Below, piece after piece: positions 12,040-25,490 of a DNA stretch of 64,000 nucleotides; position 1 is the first letter of the stretch; the number at the start of each line of letters is the position of its first letter. Source of the stretch: Tagetes erecta (Eukaryota; Streptophyta; Magnoliopsida; Asterales; Asteraceae). The translations under genes and the position numbers were made by a program. The notes under the pieces were generated by a model, which was not told the origin of the DNA, searched no databases, and saw nothing but the letters and a program-made list of their open reading frames with translations. The DNA lies in NCBI GenBank assembly GCA_030867185.1, contig CM061489.1:48843405-48907404 (forward strand), given 5' to 3'.

Positions 12040-13249
12040 CACGCTCTTACATCTCATTTTTATATGTTACGCTTTTTTTTAAGATTTTATAAAATACAAT
12101 TTGAATCTGTTATAATTTATTTAATAGATTTACTTCACTTTGAACGTTACATAAGTTTATAATCTTGATATTATCTTGTGAGCAACAAAAGTCGGTTTAA
12201 AAACGCTTAAATTAATCTAAATATAAATGTTTTCAAGCCCGAGCTCGTATTAAGTCACGTTTAACAAGCGAGCCCTACTTGAATTTCACATATATATGAA
12301 GCTCGATGTACCTTACGGTCCTAAATCAGATATTTTAATCATAATATATTGAAATATACATCTCAACCTATCAAGAAAGACTTGTAGGTCATTCTCTAAT
12401 CTAGATTCTAGATAACTTCAATTTATATTTGAAAAATAAATTTTGGAATAAAAGAAAAACTAGTTAATAAAAAATTTTTTTAGGAAAAACCGTTTTAGAA
12501 GTTTTTTCCCTTAACGTTAGAAAAAAATTACTAAATTTTTTTCAAAAGCATTTTTTACAATATTATTTTATCATAACGTTTGTTTTTTTCTTCAAAATAC
12601 GGTTTGTTAATTTGTACTATGGAAAATGTTTTGCACTTATAAAAAAACATTTCAAAACTAGTGATATTCTAAGGGTAGGATACAACAAGTTTTGAAAATG
12701 TTTTTAGAGAGTTAACGATATGACAAGTAACAAGAGGGTTTGTATAGCTAAGGGAAGCCTTAGGGTCGGGCATCATGGAGATACATTCAGGGCTTTAATT
12801 TTTAAAAGTATACATGCATTCAGGTGTTTTTGTTTAACCCAACAAACGTATTTTTGTAAAACAGGTAGCTCAATTGTTAATATAAACTTTTTTTCCCTTG
12901 ACTTGTCAGGGGCTTAAAATCCTTAACACCGACCCTGTGTATAGCCCTCTTTTTTTATATTCCCTCACATCATAAAAATATGTTAAAATATTGGTTAGGT
13001 TGTATTGTTATAAAATATACTATAATTATAATTATATACACTAAACCATATTTTATTACTGGCATTATTCTCCACTTGTGACTTAACAATATCGTTTATG
13101 TTTTAGTTTTCGGCTTTATGTTGTATGGATATGTATGGATATATATATAGTTGTATTTGATGCTTGATGGATATAGAATGAATCAATGAAATAACAATTC
13201 TTCATCTTCACATTTTTCTTTTTGACTTTTTGTCTATATTTAATGTTAT
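12039..13249. other. Intergenic, nothing recognised
   Basis: AT-rich spacer between the kinase upstream region and the LTR element. No exon, RNA gene or repeat boundary could be supported. Confidence 0.6.
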
Positions 13250-13559
13250 TGTTAGGTCGGTAAAGTCCTTGGTTGTTAGATATTTAGGTTGATATTAGAA
13301 AACATGGCCAGGCCCCTTTAATGTTTCTTGGTCTCTAAGTTAGAAACATTAATCTTATCTATATATAAGTCTTGTAATTGTAATCTTGCGTCTTTGAGCC
13401 TAATGAAATAACCTAGTTGTTGCCGGTGGATGTAGGTCCCTCATTGGGACCGAACCACGTTAAAATACTCGTGTCGTTATATTTTTCTATCTGCGTGATT
13501 ATATCGTTTGTGCGACTGTGTGTGTTGATTCGCTTCCGCGTACCGTTTTGATCCTAACA
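13250..13559 (+). repeat. 5' LTR of the 13.2-15.9 kb element
   Basis: 310 bp, TG...CA ends, with a TATATATA-like stretch near 13362. It is followed two bases later by the initiator-Met primer-binding site. It differs from the right copy by scattered substitutions and small indels, so the insertion is not brand new. Confidence 0.85.
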
Positions 13560-15570
13560 AGTGGTACCAGAGCTTAGGCTCGTTGAACACACGGTTTATT
13601 GCACGAAAGAAGTAGAAGAAAAGGGTTATTTGGTTTTCCTTGGGTTTCGTGCAAGAAGAAAAGAAGTAGAAGAGTTTTCTTTTGTTTTTTGGAGCCGTCA
13701 GAATTGAAGAAGAAATATAGTTTGCTTCCTTTTTATCATTGGTTCTTATGGTTGGAAAGGAAGAAAGCAACACATATATTTTGTTTTCTTTGGTGCATGT
13801 GCTTTGAACAAAAGAAAAAAAATTGTTTTACTTTTGGTGATAGTTTGATTACTTGTGATTAAGATCGAGTATCGAGTTATAACTCTTTGAAGCCGTCGAT
13901 TAGAGTTTGGTTGAAAACTTGCGGATTGGTCGGGTAAAGGTTATCAATTGTGAAACTGGATAGCCGCGGGTTGTGTGAACTCAATGTTTAGGGCCAAGAT
14001 TTGTTTGCAGGAGATAGTCTGAGGTAACTGTTTATATTTGTTTACAGTTATTTGATATATCGACGTTGCAAGAGCAAATTGGATCGATTAGTCGTGTGTC
14101 ATCGTTGTGTTTGTTCACTGTTTTCGATTGGTTTCTTGTTTGTTATTGTTAAATTACTGAAGAGAGGATGGTTATGATTGCATTGTTCTACGACTATGGA
14201 TTTCTGGTTGATTGGTTTGTTAAAGGAACTTGGATGTGGTACTTATTGGGATAAATCTGGAGAAAATTGAGACAGTGAGTGCGTTGGTGATGACATAAGT
14301 AACTGCAAGAGGTTAGTGGCAAGTCATGTGAACTATTGCTCGTTTGGGATGATCTTTCGGTTAGGGTTTGTGTTAATTGATCGTATGTACAGTCATTGTA
14401 CCTTGGTACCGCTTGCTTTCCATGAAAGCTCTACTGTTGTTATAATTGTTTGCTTGTTAGTTGGTCTGAAACTATGGAGCTATTTCTTGTTCTGTGGTGA
14501 TCAATGGTACGTCATCATGAGTGGATATGAGATCTTGTGCTAGGTCAAATATTTCGCTGGTGAAGTACAAATGGATATTCATCTCATGGGTGTTGGTTTT
14601 GGTAAGTGTTGAGATAATAGGGATAGTGGGAGCTGGGCATAGATGACTTGGTGAGGCTGCATGGAGGTGTTGACATTCTTTAGAGTTGATGTCAAATATA
14701 GTAAATTCTGCTTCTGGGTATGTGTCAGGGTTTGATGCATTGAGACTTAATGGAAGGCAGTAAGACTCTTGGGTTCAAGATTCGGGTGTGCTTTATTTCA
14801 TGTTAACCACTGTAGTAAAGTACTGGTGAATCTATTGTAAACTTTGGGAAGGTACATGTTTATGTATCGCCGGAAGTAGTGAACTAACTTCTGAGTAATA
14901 AGGTATTGAATCGCTGAAGCGTGTAGCGCTAAGTGAATTTACTTTGCGAGTTTGAATTCTAGAGCCACATGGATATCATATCAGTTGAGTGTATTTGGAG
15001 GTCCAAACTAGGTCAGGAGTTTGTTGACAGTTTGAGCACATAGCGTGTTTCAGGTACAGTGAGTAAACTCCGTTGGGTTTGAGGACTGGAATTCCGAATG
15101 GTAAAATCTCTCCTTGGTACTTGCAAAATTTGGAGAGTGGGGTTTTTCCTCTAGAAGTCTCTGGAGCCGGTAGTGCAAATCAGTGGGAGTCGGTTGAGAT
15201 TGAGGATGAGTTGTTGGCTGGTTTTGCCACGACTAGGTCTGTGATGACCAGACTGGCTCTTGGGAGCTTCAATGGGCCTTTCGAGTAACTGATGAAAATG
15301 GTCATTGCAACTAGGTAAATTGGGTTATTTAAAGTCTTAGCTTGTTCGTGGAAACTGAAGGCTTGAAGAACTTCTGTTATATGAAATCTTAGCTTGTTCA
15401 TAGGGAACTGAAGGCTTGAGGAACTTCTGATTATTTGAAGTTTTAGCTTGTTCTTAGAACTAGAGGCTTGAAAGGATTTCTCTTCTGAAGATTACTGAAA
15501 TTACTGGATAACAGTGTATAGTATGCTTGATGGTGGGTTGGAGTATTCAAAAGGCCTTCAAGTGGGAGAT

Positions 15571-15883
15571 TGTTAGGTTGGTGAAGTCCTTGGTTGTTGG
15601 ATATTTGGGTTGACATTAGAAAACATAGGCCAGGCCCGGTTAATGTTTCTTGGTCCCTAAGTTAGGAGCCCTAATCTTATCTATATATACTATAGTCTTG
15701 TAATTGTAATCTTCCACCTTTGAGCCTAATGAAATAACCTAGTTGTTGCCGGTGGATGTAGGTCCCCCACTGGGATCGAACCACGTTAAAATACTAGTGT
15801 CGTTATATTTTTCTATCTGCGTGATTATATCGTTTGTGCGACTGTGTGTTGATTCGCTTCCGCGTACCGCTTTGATCCTAACA
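15571..15883 (+). repeat. 3' LTR of the 13.2-15.9 kb element
   Basis: 313 bp, TG...CA ends, near-identical to 13250-13559. It is preceded by the polypurine run AAGTGGGAGA at about 15560-15569. Confidence 0.85.
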
Positions 15884-17110
15884 ATTATTCAGCTGTTTGT
15901 TTCACCAGACTTTATTGGCATTAGTTCGTTTGTTGCCTTTTGATTTCTTTTGTCTTTCGTTGTACATCAATTGTCCAACAATGGATAAAGGAAATAGAAG
16001 CTAAGAAATGTTCTTGAAGAATTATAAGTTGTTACGTGATCGGGGGCGGGCCCAAAGCAACAAGAAGGGGGGAGAGGGAAGACACCTACCTTAATATTTA
16101 TAGTGTTATACATACGTGAAAATTACAAGCGCCCTCCCCCAAGAAGGTTTAACTTTTAAAACCCTTAGAAAACAAAGTAAAAATGCAAAGGTATAGGAAA
16201 CAAGAGCGTTGATCGGAAGCTTACCATATCTCATATTTATTTGTATTCTTTGTTGAATTGAATTCTTTACTACCATTTGTTCCCTTCTTTATATCATATA
16301 AATTTACATCATAGTTGTAACAGAAGTAATGAAAGACCTGCCCATTTGATTTAAAGGCCTACATGCATGGAAGAAGAGTATATAGTCTTTATCGAAGCAA
16401 TACAATTACCCAAATTTTGCTTATAAATCGCCATCACAGAAAACGGTTTATGAACAAAATATGCTTGTTTGTCTTTTCGCCCAATAAATAACCCAAAACT
16501 TTACTCATAAACCACATTTTGGCAAACTAGTTTATGAAACATGCTTACTTTATTCTTTCATGCATTGAATATCGCAACTAACAGGTCTACAAGTTTATTG
16601 GAAAATGGTGAATGATTTTTTTCTTTGAATCCTTCTTGGCCTTAGGTTCTTGTGATAAATTATTTTGACCGGGCAAAGTTATAAATGCATCCACCAACTC
16701 ATTTAAATATATAAACCAACATAAATAAATAATGGAAATAGTAAAAAATATATTGTTTTATTAAAATCATATACAATATAAAAGATCTAGACGTAAATAG
16801 ATAAACAATAACTATTTTAATACCCTTGGTTATTATGAGCTAGATGCCCATTGGTTCAATAGTTTGGATGTCCAACGTTTCTTGGCGGTTGTATACATCT
16901 TTGTATAGGTGGATGTTGTTCGTGTTGGCTTATTTGCAGCCCTAGTTCCAATCCTAATTGTACTAGTGTTAAATGACCGAAACGCGATGGTTGTTGTTCA
17001 CTAACATTGGTATACATGTAATTTTGGCAGTGTTAGAAAAACTGGGACTGGTTTGACGATATCCCACGAATCATGTTTTCTTGAGGGGTGTTGACCAACG
17101 CGGAGAAAAA
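15884..17110. other. Intergenic, nothing recognised
   Basis: AT-rich spacer between the LTR element and the plant-mobile-domain remnant. No gene or repeat boundary was found. Confidence 0.5.
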
Positions 17111-17387
17111 AATCCAAACTATCCATAATTTGGTAGTCAATATTCAGCTGGTTACCGTCCCCGGAATTTTCAGCAAATTGGGGTCGGTAGTCCGACTATA
17201 AAAATGGTAGTGTACCAAATTGAATTTTTGATGGACCCTCCACGTAAGTTGTTGAACCCCCCGCAACATGTGAGGGACCCTCACCATACTTTTACGTTCC
17301 CCCTTGAAGTACATCATGATGAACGGGTGGACTAAAAGCCAATCCATCCTTCGTACACGACCACGACTATGATTTCTATGACACACA

Positions 17388-18033
17388 CGTTATGGTTGAG
17401 CGTTATTTGTTTCAAGATTGACATGATGAGTCTGTATATATGAAGGATACTCCAAAATTTCATCATGATTAATCGCTCCAACGATTTGAGTTGTCATGCC
17501 TTGTATCTCTTTAAAACTTTGCTGATAATGCTCATGCCCCTTATCTCTCATTCGGACCGTTTCTCTATTGATAAAGCTCAAACGATCCGCCTACAAAATT
17601 AAACTATAATCTATATGTTTGGTATATAATAAACATATATATTATAGATTTTTGAATAAATTACAAACTAAGAATCGAGTGCTTCCTCCGTGATCCTAGA
17701 ATCACCTTGGATGTCATCGTGATTGTTTCTCGGGTCTCTCACATAAAGCGCAGTATGCCGTTGGAACCAGTACCGGGGTGTGTCGTCGGATGGGCGGTCT
17801 CTAACCCCTCTTCAACATTTTCGCCTATGCTTTTCCAGTTTTCGACAAACTCAATATTGCGTTCAGACCAATCCGTGTACAACTTCCCTCTCCGATCAAT
17901 ATTAAGCATTTTCACAAGCAGACTACGAGGCAAAGGAAAATGGTCTTGGAGAAACCCGAATTGTCTCATCACCATTTCCTCCGGATGGTACTCCACCATG
18001 GACCAATAAACTAAATAACATTAGGACGTCCTC
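17388..18033 (-). pseudogene. Plant mobile domain (PMD) protein fragment
   Basis: On the minus strand, VEYHPEEMVMRQFGF followed by NIDRRGKLYTDWSERNIEFV fits the C-terminal end of the plant mobile domain (aminotransferase-like PMD), whose family pattern is H-P-x-x-V-x-RQFG then RGR-x-x-DW. The domain is found in Mutator- and Ty3-type transposon proteins and in MAIN-like genes. A second open segment at 17390-17595 follows a plausible intron acceptor and has no recognised motif. The upstream N-terminal half of the domain is missing, so this is a fragment, most likely transposon-derived. The family call is by motif memory only. Confidence 0.55.
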
Positions 18034-20384
18034 GATGTCTGGTTTTGCCTTTCATATTATTACGCGTTCCTATTTACGTATCTTGTAAAATTAATCACTA
18101 AGGTACTCGTAAGAGTACTCTGGAAATTAAAACATTCAGTTGCTCAAAATAGCTGCATGACTAAAGTTGCACTTATCGATTTGACATGTTAGCCATAGGC
18201 GTCAGCAAACCTGACCTTGAGTCATTTGTCTTGGCCTTGAGACATTTGGCCTGGCCTGTAAAGAAATTATCTACTGTCACCATGCGTGACTTAGAGCTTT
18301 CATCCTTTCCTTATTGTAAGTATCGAACACTACTTTAGCTCGATCTAGAAACTTAATAACAAAGGGTAAGCCGATATGTTCGCTTAAAGGGAAATTTTCT
18401 CATTCCCAAAGAAAAGTAAGTGTATCAAGGTTATGTTCTTGCTATACACTCGAGACAATTGTATTTTAACATGAATCTTTTATCTCTTATAAGTATAACG
18501 CATTTTGAAAATATATTAGCAATAAACCTTGTGCATGATGTTTTTTCTAATAAAAAACTCATATTTTCCAAAGAAGGAGAAAGGGATATGCATTTTTCAG
18601 TTGTTAACAACTCGAATGAAAACTGCTTATTTTACAACGCCACTTGCAAATTTGACAAAATGATTCTCCTTAAAAGCATAAATTTGATTTTGTGTAGTTT
18701 TGGCATAAAGATACTTTTCAGATTATACATACATGAAGGTATGGGCAGTTTTTAGATAATCTCTGGTATCGTGACTCTAGAATAAGCCATATTTGCTTCT
18801 ACAAACATGCAAATATAATATTTGGGTTATATCTCCTTGCCCATTCAAAAGAAAATCATTTCGGCTTCGCTAGACGAATTTACCTTTTTCCCGTCAAGTC
18901 ATCATGTATTACTGAAGCTCAAAATCTACAATTTATCTTGAAGAAAGCTTGAAATCAGGCTACCTGGCCTGGGTCAAGGTCTCATCTTGAAAATTTTGGT
19001 CAAGTTGTGGTCAAGTTATCATACATGCCGGAGGAAAGAACTATTGTCAGGGTACGTTTGGGGCATGATGAAGAACCAGATGTGCTAGCGTAACAAGTTC
19101 CTCACATCGAGCATGTTTTTATCACTTGTGGAGAAGAAATTAGCTTAGATCTCAAGACTTTCAGGTAAGCCCCCACCGCCTGCGGAGCATGTCCTTGGCA
19201 GCCTAGCTCGATGTATCCAAGATCTCAGAATATGGCCGAGGCCAATTCATTCCTAGCTTATAGCCAAGTCCAAATTTTGGCTAATCACTTACAATATCTC
19301 CCATTAGCTTTCTTAGCCTTGCAGTCAATGCCAATGACAGACACCTCTTCACAATTTGTTCCTTTGTTGAACTCTATTTTTTCATCCATTCCTTTGATAA
19401 CCTAACGAGCATAAGCATGGAGCTTAGCTCAAGAAAATTAACCATCGGATTTAGGAGAAGCAAGTTATTAGGCCAAGTTGTAAGCTAAAGACTAATCCTG
19501 GCAAGGTCAAGCATGCCAGTAACCTCTCGGGCATGGTCAGCTGGTGAAGAAAGTAAACAGCATGGCCATTTCAAACTGGTAAATTTAGCGAAACCTTCAA
19601 GGAGTGTGCAAAATAAATAAGATTGAATTAAGTTTCAAGAAGTGGTAGTTTTCTCATAGGTTATTTTGGGCAAAGTCGCGAAGAAGATGCTTATGCAAAA
19701 ACATTCTAAGCCACCTTTGGCCAGGGTCTAAGCCAAAAGGCGGTGCTTCGATAATGTTCAATGCTAACCAGACACATAGTTCGACAAGGGTCTCTCGAAA
19801 AATTTCCTTGCCATATTGAGCCAAGGCACATAGTTCCGCTAGCCATTTTATGTCCAGACATGTAATTTATATGACAAAAGTCGCCAACTAAGAGAAACTC
19901 GTCATTTCCTAACCAAGATATATTGCCTCGTCGAGTTCTAGTAATATTTATCCACCGAGGAAAGATTACATCTTTATTGTCATAAAGATAAACATGTCCA
20001 ATTCCTGTATCCAGTATGGTTATTACCACGACAACGCAAAACTTGAACGAAAAGTCAAGACATGAGTGTGAACTTACATACAAGTGAACTCACTTACTTA
20101 TGCATGATCAATGCAAAGACATATATAAAAGTGTCACATTACTTAAGGATGAGCACCTCATAATACTGCTCCTTGAGTTTCGGCATTGACCTTCTCATGT
20201 AAAGGGTGAGCACCTAAAGCAATTAGCTCCTTAGGATCCGGCATTAGCCTACCCCATGAATAGTAAACCATTGCGCAATGTATTTAAAGGCACAAAGCCA
20301 AAATAAAGCTTCTCAAACATATAAGTATAAATCGGTTTGCCTAGCTAACAAACCGTAACAATATCATAAGAGGCAAGGAAGAGT

Positions 20385-20960
20385 CCTTTCCTTCCAAATG
20401 AGCATGTATATGCTCTAAAAAGGGTTGGCCTAAATTTGGCAGCCCAAAACTAAATTGCGTAAATCGCAAGATGCTTAGAGGAGTAACTTTCCTTCCAAAA
20501 GATCACGTATATTCTCTAAAGAAGGTTTTTCCTAAATCAGGTAGCCTAAAACTAAATCGCGTCAAGTGTAAGACATAAGGAATAGCACTTTTCTTGGCAA
20601 CGAGCAAGTATTTTCTCTAAAAAAGGATCTGCCAAAGCCAGGCAGCCCCAAGTTAAAAATTACGTCAATCATAAGACTCTAGGAAGAGACACTCTCCTTC
20701 CCGATTAATCACTATTTTCTCTAAAGGGCTTTGCCAAAGTCATGCAACCCAAAACCAGAATATCGCGTCGACTGCAAGACGTAAGGAAGAAGTAATTTAC
20801 CTTCCAAACGAGTAATCACTTGGGCTTGCCAAAGCGAGGAGCAATTATTTGCTATAAAATGATTTCCAAATCCATGAAACCCTGCAAAAGTCAAAATAAA
20901 CACGTGCCTTGACTTTCTTTGAAAAAACAAAAAGTGGCTTTCCTTGCAAAAGTCACTAGT
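20385..20960. repeat. Degenerate tandem array, about 102-bp period
   Basis: Five to six diverged units begin near 20387, 20488, 20589, 20693 and 20795, with a possible further copy near 20938. Each unit has TTTCCTTCC, then a TATTCTCTAAA-like box, then TGCCAAA..CAGGCAGCC, then AAAACTAAATCGCGT and CAAGAC. This is a short decayed satellite-like array inside the gypsy remnant. Confidence 0.7.
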
Positions 20961-21379
20961 ATAGCGACAAACACTTGCAGATTGTCTTAAGCTAAGAGAT
21001 GGCTAAAATATGGTTCGTGTATTACACCTACCCAGAAGAAGGCCTAATTGGCCATATCGTCAAAGCTTTACCTGGTCTCGCCCCAAAAAGCTTTATCCGA
21101 TTTAGCCAAGCATGCTTACTTGGTATTGAAAGTCACTTTGAATAACTATAACACAAAGCTTAACTTGGTCATACCTAGGAAGCTTTGCTTAGTTTAACCA
21201 AGCACACTCATAGTCCCTAGTGGGCAGGAGCGGTCAAACTATGGGAGAAAATTAATCAATTTGTTAAGACAAAGCATCGATATGTTTGCTTGGATCACGT
21301 CTTACCGGTGTACCCAGGCACATAGCTGAACACTCCATCAAAATCCTTCCACAATATGCCCTGGTATGCGACAAAGGCA

Positions 21380-21470
21380 TGAAGGATGTGTGTGGACTTC
21401 AAAGATCTTAACAAGGTATGTCCTAAAGATTGTTATCCCATACTAGAAATTGCTTTCAAGACCCGATTAA
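21380..21470 (+). pseudogene. Ty3/gypsy reverse transcriptase fragment
   Basis: The frame reads RMCVDFKDLNKVCPKDCYPI, which closely follows the family motif W-R-x-C-V-D-(F/Y)-x-x-L-N-x-(A/V)-C-P-K-D of gypsy/Tat reverse transcriptase, just before the catalytic region. Upstream (about 21,285-21,375) an interrupted frame reads DHVLPVYPGT and LNTPSKSFHN, weakly like the linker that precedes the polymerase. It is a short fragment with stops on both sides. Confidence 0.65.
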
Positions 21471-22330
21471 GTAACATTTATAACGATTTTGCCTTACTTA
21501 ACCTTACAACAAGACCTCTCCTGATCCTTTAACCTAGCATTACACCATCAAACGAGCCACAGTCAGACCTGACTACTCCAAACCTACTTTCATTAAGCCT
21601 ATTATGGCAAAACTTCGGTTACTCGCCCAAAATTGCAGTATTCAAAGCTCGTATTCCTCACACGCAGGACATTGCACGTCTTTCAAGCTTTGCTATATGG
21701 TCAAACAGGACACGTCCTCACATAAGTCATGTACTAGCTTGAAGACCTTTGGTATATGTCATCATATAAAAGATAAAGACATTCAACTTGTACGCAATCA
21801 ATTATACTTCATAAAAATGTTTATTCTACGTGGTTGGTATAACGTGGAAACCCAATCACACCTTCTGCATAAAAATTTTGATACCATCCTTTAGCCGTGG
21901 TTATCGAACACTTGGTCAAAGTCCATGTTGGGATCATAATAGTACGTTCACTGAGAGGAAGCCTTCCTCTGACTCACCTCTTTCGGGCAATCATCTCATT
22001 CTTATACCTGACACAAGTCTTTCTATAAATCTACTTGTTTCTGGGCTAAGAGAAGTAATTTGTTTGTTGTCGTTGAATTATCTAAATAAGTACTTGTTTG
22101 CGAGAAAGTTTCTGACATAACTTCTTGCTGTTGTATCTGATCGCTTATCGCTCTAACTACTACAAATAACTAGCTAACATTCGTACTTGTTTCCTAGGCT
22201 TCAGATATATCATTATGGGAATGTGGATTGGCCCAGGATCTTTCTGTTCGAAGCTACAAATCAATATCACAACCTATGAGGCCCACAAGTTTCACATCTA
22301 AGTAATACTCGATCTGTTAGTTTACGATAC

Positions 22331-23924
22331 TGATGTGCTAAAACGGTCTATAAAATTAACAAATAGAACCTAATCTAGACACTCTAATTTAATCCTAATT
22401 TACCCTAAACTAGACCACACAAGGCAAGTGTACCTGACGTGAGATAGTATAGTTAATGGTAGACCAGGTATCGAACCCTAGAGACACTAATGAATAACGA
22501 AATTAACTAAGTAAATAATTTGTTTGAAAAGATTTAAACTTTGTTTGAGAACAAATAAATTAAATGAATATTAAATTTAAAGACTTAAGTAAAATTAACG
22601 AATTGAAAGCGTAAAAGACTTGATTCAGATTTGAGAAAAACGTTACCTAGGTTGCTACTAATGGTGAACGATTATTGATTAAACTTTAGACTTGGTTGTT
22701 AAAACGAAACTAGGATCATAAAATGCAAACTCTACGGACTTCCTAAGGATCCTAGACCATTATCCGGGTGTGACCTTTTGGTTATCCGAAGTGTTGATTA
22801 AGCCCACTAGTTAGTTAAATCGCCTCTCGGTTCCTTTAACAGTAATTAAATACCCTATGATCGGCTCCCCTCTCAGTTTCACCGATCCAATATATCCTAA
22901 GACACAAGGGGTGGTTTAATAGTTAATTCTATGACTCAAACGTACAAGTTTACTTCGTTATTAGAAAAGTTCCTCTCGTACCCTATTTCTAACGACTAGA
23001 TAAACAAGACACGCCGACAAATCCTCACTTCTCGGGTATTGGACTTAGTAGGACAAATAAATTTATTGGATTATTAATTAACCTCCTATGGTTCCTACGT
23101 CTAGATAACCATTCAAATCACGAAAACAAGAGTTAACGATATTGATACGCAACCATACACAAAAGACATTTGCAAAGCTACGTAAGGCGATTTAACAAAT
23201 AACACAATCCATTCATTCATTCAAAACACATCACAGAATATAAAAAATCAAACTTTTATAAAATTACTAAATCGTTTTATCAATCAACCAAATACTAAAC
23301 TTCAATCAATAAATCATTACCAATAGCAATCAACCTAGGTAACTAATAAAATTAGTTCATAGTTAAAGTTAAAAACACAAAAACATTCAAGTCTAATGTA
23401 TTCATGAGCATAGATGACAAGAAATCAAAATAACGCATGCAAACACAAGTAGGTTGGATGAAAACTACCCGATCATAACCTCCAAGAACTGATTTCGTGC
23501 TCAAAACTCTAACTTCTTTGCTCTGAATTCGTCCGTTTCAGCCTCCAAATCGTTCCCCAAAAGCCGTCTTGCGCGTTCCCTTTTAAACTCGTCAAACTAG
23601 GTCAAAACAATGATTCAGCGATAACTCAGGTAGGTGGCGGTACCGCGGCGTGGAGGACTTTAGGTGGCGGTACCGCCACCTGCTCATTTTAACAGAAACT
23701 TCCGCAACTTGTTTCGTCTCCCATTTTCAGCTCGTAACTCCGTTTCGCGTCCGGTTTTTTCCTACGTTCTTCTTTTCTCGCTCTCTTTTCAACCCTTCAT
23801 AAACTTGAGACCTACAAAACACAAATGAATCAATAGTAGGTAAAACTTAAAGAAAACTAATTGAAAAGACTCGAAAAAGGGTATAAACTCTACACGGGAT
23901 AAACATATAATTTGCACTATATCA
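22331..23924 (-). repeat. Full-length LTR of the Athila-like element
   Basis: 1,594 bp with TG and CA ends. It contains the self-complementary GGTGGCGGTACCGCCACC motif near 23662. Its terminal 271 bp (23654-23924) match 25491-25761 essentially base for base. Confidence 0.75.
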
Positions 23925-25490
23925 AATATCCCCACACTTAACCTTTTTCGTCCCTGAAAAAGCATAAACTTATCTTAGGGATTCAAGACTCAAAACTCCA
24001 AAAACAAAAACTAAAAATATACAATTACAACTCAAACCCTTAATCTTTATTCAAACAAGTAACAGTGACTAAAACTTCAGTGATTTTTAATTAGAGTGAG
24101 ACTCATAGTTAATATAATATTTCCATGGTTTTATTGGTCGAGTCACCCCAACTTGACTTAAACCTTATGACTAAATGACTAAAAACATTTTAAGGCACAA
24201 TCAACACTCAAGCAATTTCAACAACATTGCTTATTACACATTTCACAAGTGACATAAAATAAATTCAATTTTCAATTTATTCCTAGCTAATGTTCCCCAT
24301 TACAAGACATACCCCCGTTATCAAGCAATGTCCCAAAATTCATCACCATACGTGATTATGCACGACTTCATCTGTGGGCTTACATATGGCGTGTCCCTTG
24401 TGGTCCGTTTCTTATTGGTATTAGGACGCGAGCAAGGGGACCCCATATGACTAACATGTGGTTTGATCAAGTCAATAGTGAATTTGTACTTTTAAGCACA
24501 TTGTGATCAAATTTATTGACTTATAATAGCAGCTTAACTGCGGGTTTTGCTCTTTGAGCTTTTATTGAAATATTCATACCTCCGTTTTAGAAGTAAGAAT
24601 ACCAGATGATAGACCGCATAAAGACCCATGGCCTCCGAACCCCGAAACATCCCATCAATACAAGATTTAAGATTATAAAATCATATGCCATGAAATGTTA
24701 ACCACTAGAACTACAAGCCTGAAAATTAAAGTTTATCATAAACCTCCTTTTTAAAAGCAACTTCGTTTTGTATCAAATTAGCTAAAAGGCTTGAGTATGA
24801 CTCAACTTTTTATTCCACTTCAACAATAACATGTTTCCCACTAAAAATCACTTAAATTAGGTTTTATAAGGTCACATTGTTACCGCTCTTTCATTCATAA
24901 AGGTTGAGAAGACACAAAAAAAAAAAGAAATTATTTTTTTTACGTTTTTTTAACTTTTTATTTTTTTTTTTTGGATTTTTTACTCTATATAGACTCAAAA
25001 GAAATACTTAAAACAAACCTAAGACTCAATAGCTATTTCCCATCCCCACACTTAAGTTCTACATTGTCCCTAATGTAGAAATGGAAAACACCTAAAAACA
25101 AAACTAAAAATGCAAAAATAAAAAAAAACAGAGAGGTGAATTGGAAAAGACTTAGCTGGTATTGCGAAACGCGTAAGCTCCAAGTCTTCAGTCTATTCCA
25201 TAGCTTCGATCGTATAGCATTTTGGTCGCGATCAAGCTTGACACCGACACTCTCGAGTTGCATCATCATCTTTACAAATCCAAACTCACCCGAATGGAGA
25301 TTGAGTACGGGTGGTGATCATCCAAACCTGCAAAAACAAAAACACAAATACCCGAGCATAAAACTGACTCGACACAAAAATAAAAACTCTCAAATAAAAA
25401 TAAAATAAAATAATAGATAAAAATGAAAAACTTGAAAATAAGCATACAAACTCTACACTCGGGATATCACCTGAAAACTCTCATTTTAAC

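Larger units (their letters stand above)
13250..15883 (+). mobile_element. Non-autonomous LTR retrotransposon (TRIM/LARD-like)
   Basis: A 2,634-bp element with two similar LTRs: 13250-13559 (310 bp) and 15571-15883 (313 bp). Both start TGTTAGG and end CCTAACA. Directly after the left LTR comes TGGTACCAGAGC (13562-13573), a primer-binding site for initiator tRNA-Met with one change from the usual TGGTATCAGAGC. Before the right LTR is the purine run AAGTGGGAGA. The flanks GTTAT and ATTAT may be a one-mismatch 5-bp target duplication. The roughly 2 kb interior encodes no gag, protease, reverse transcriptase or integrase that I can see, so the element would depend on enzymes from elsewhere. Confidence 0.85.

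Noticed and set aside
25033..25269. 78-codon minus-strand frame with a hydrophobic stretch, as a membrane protein
   Set aside because: It lies in the 3' internal part of the Athila-like element and is most likely retroelement-derived sequence.
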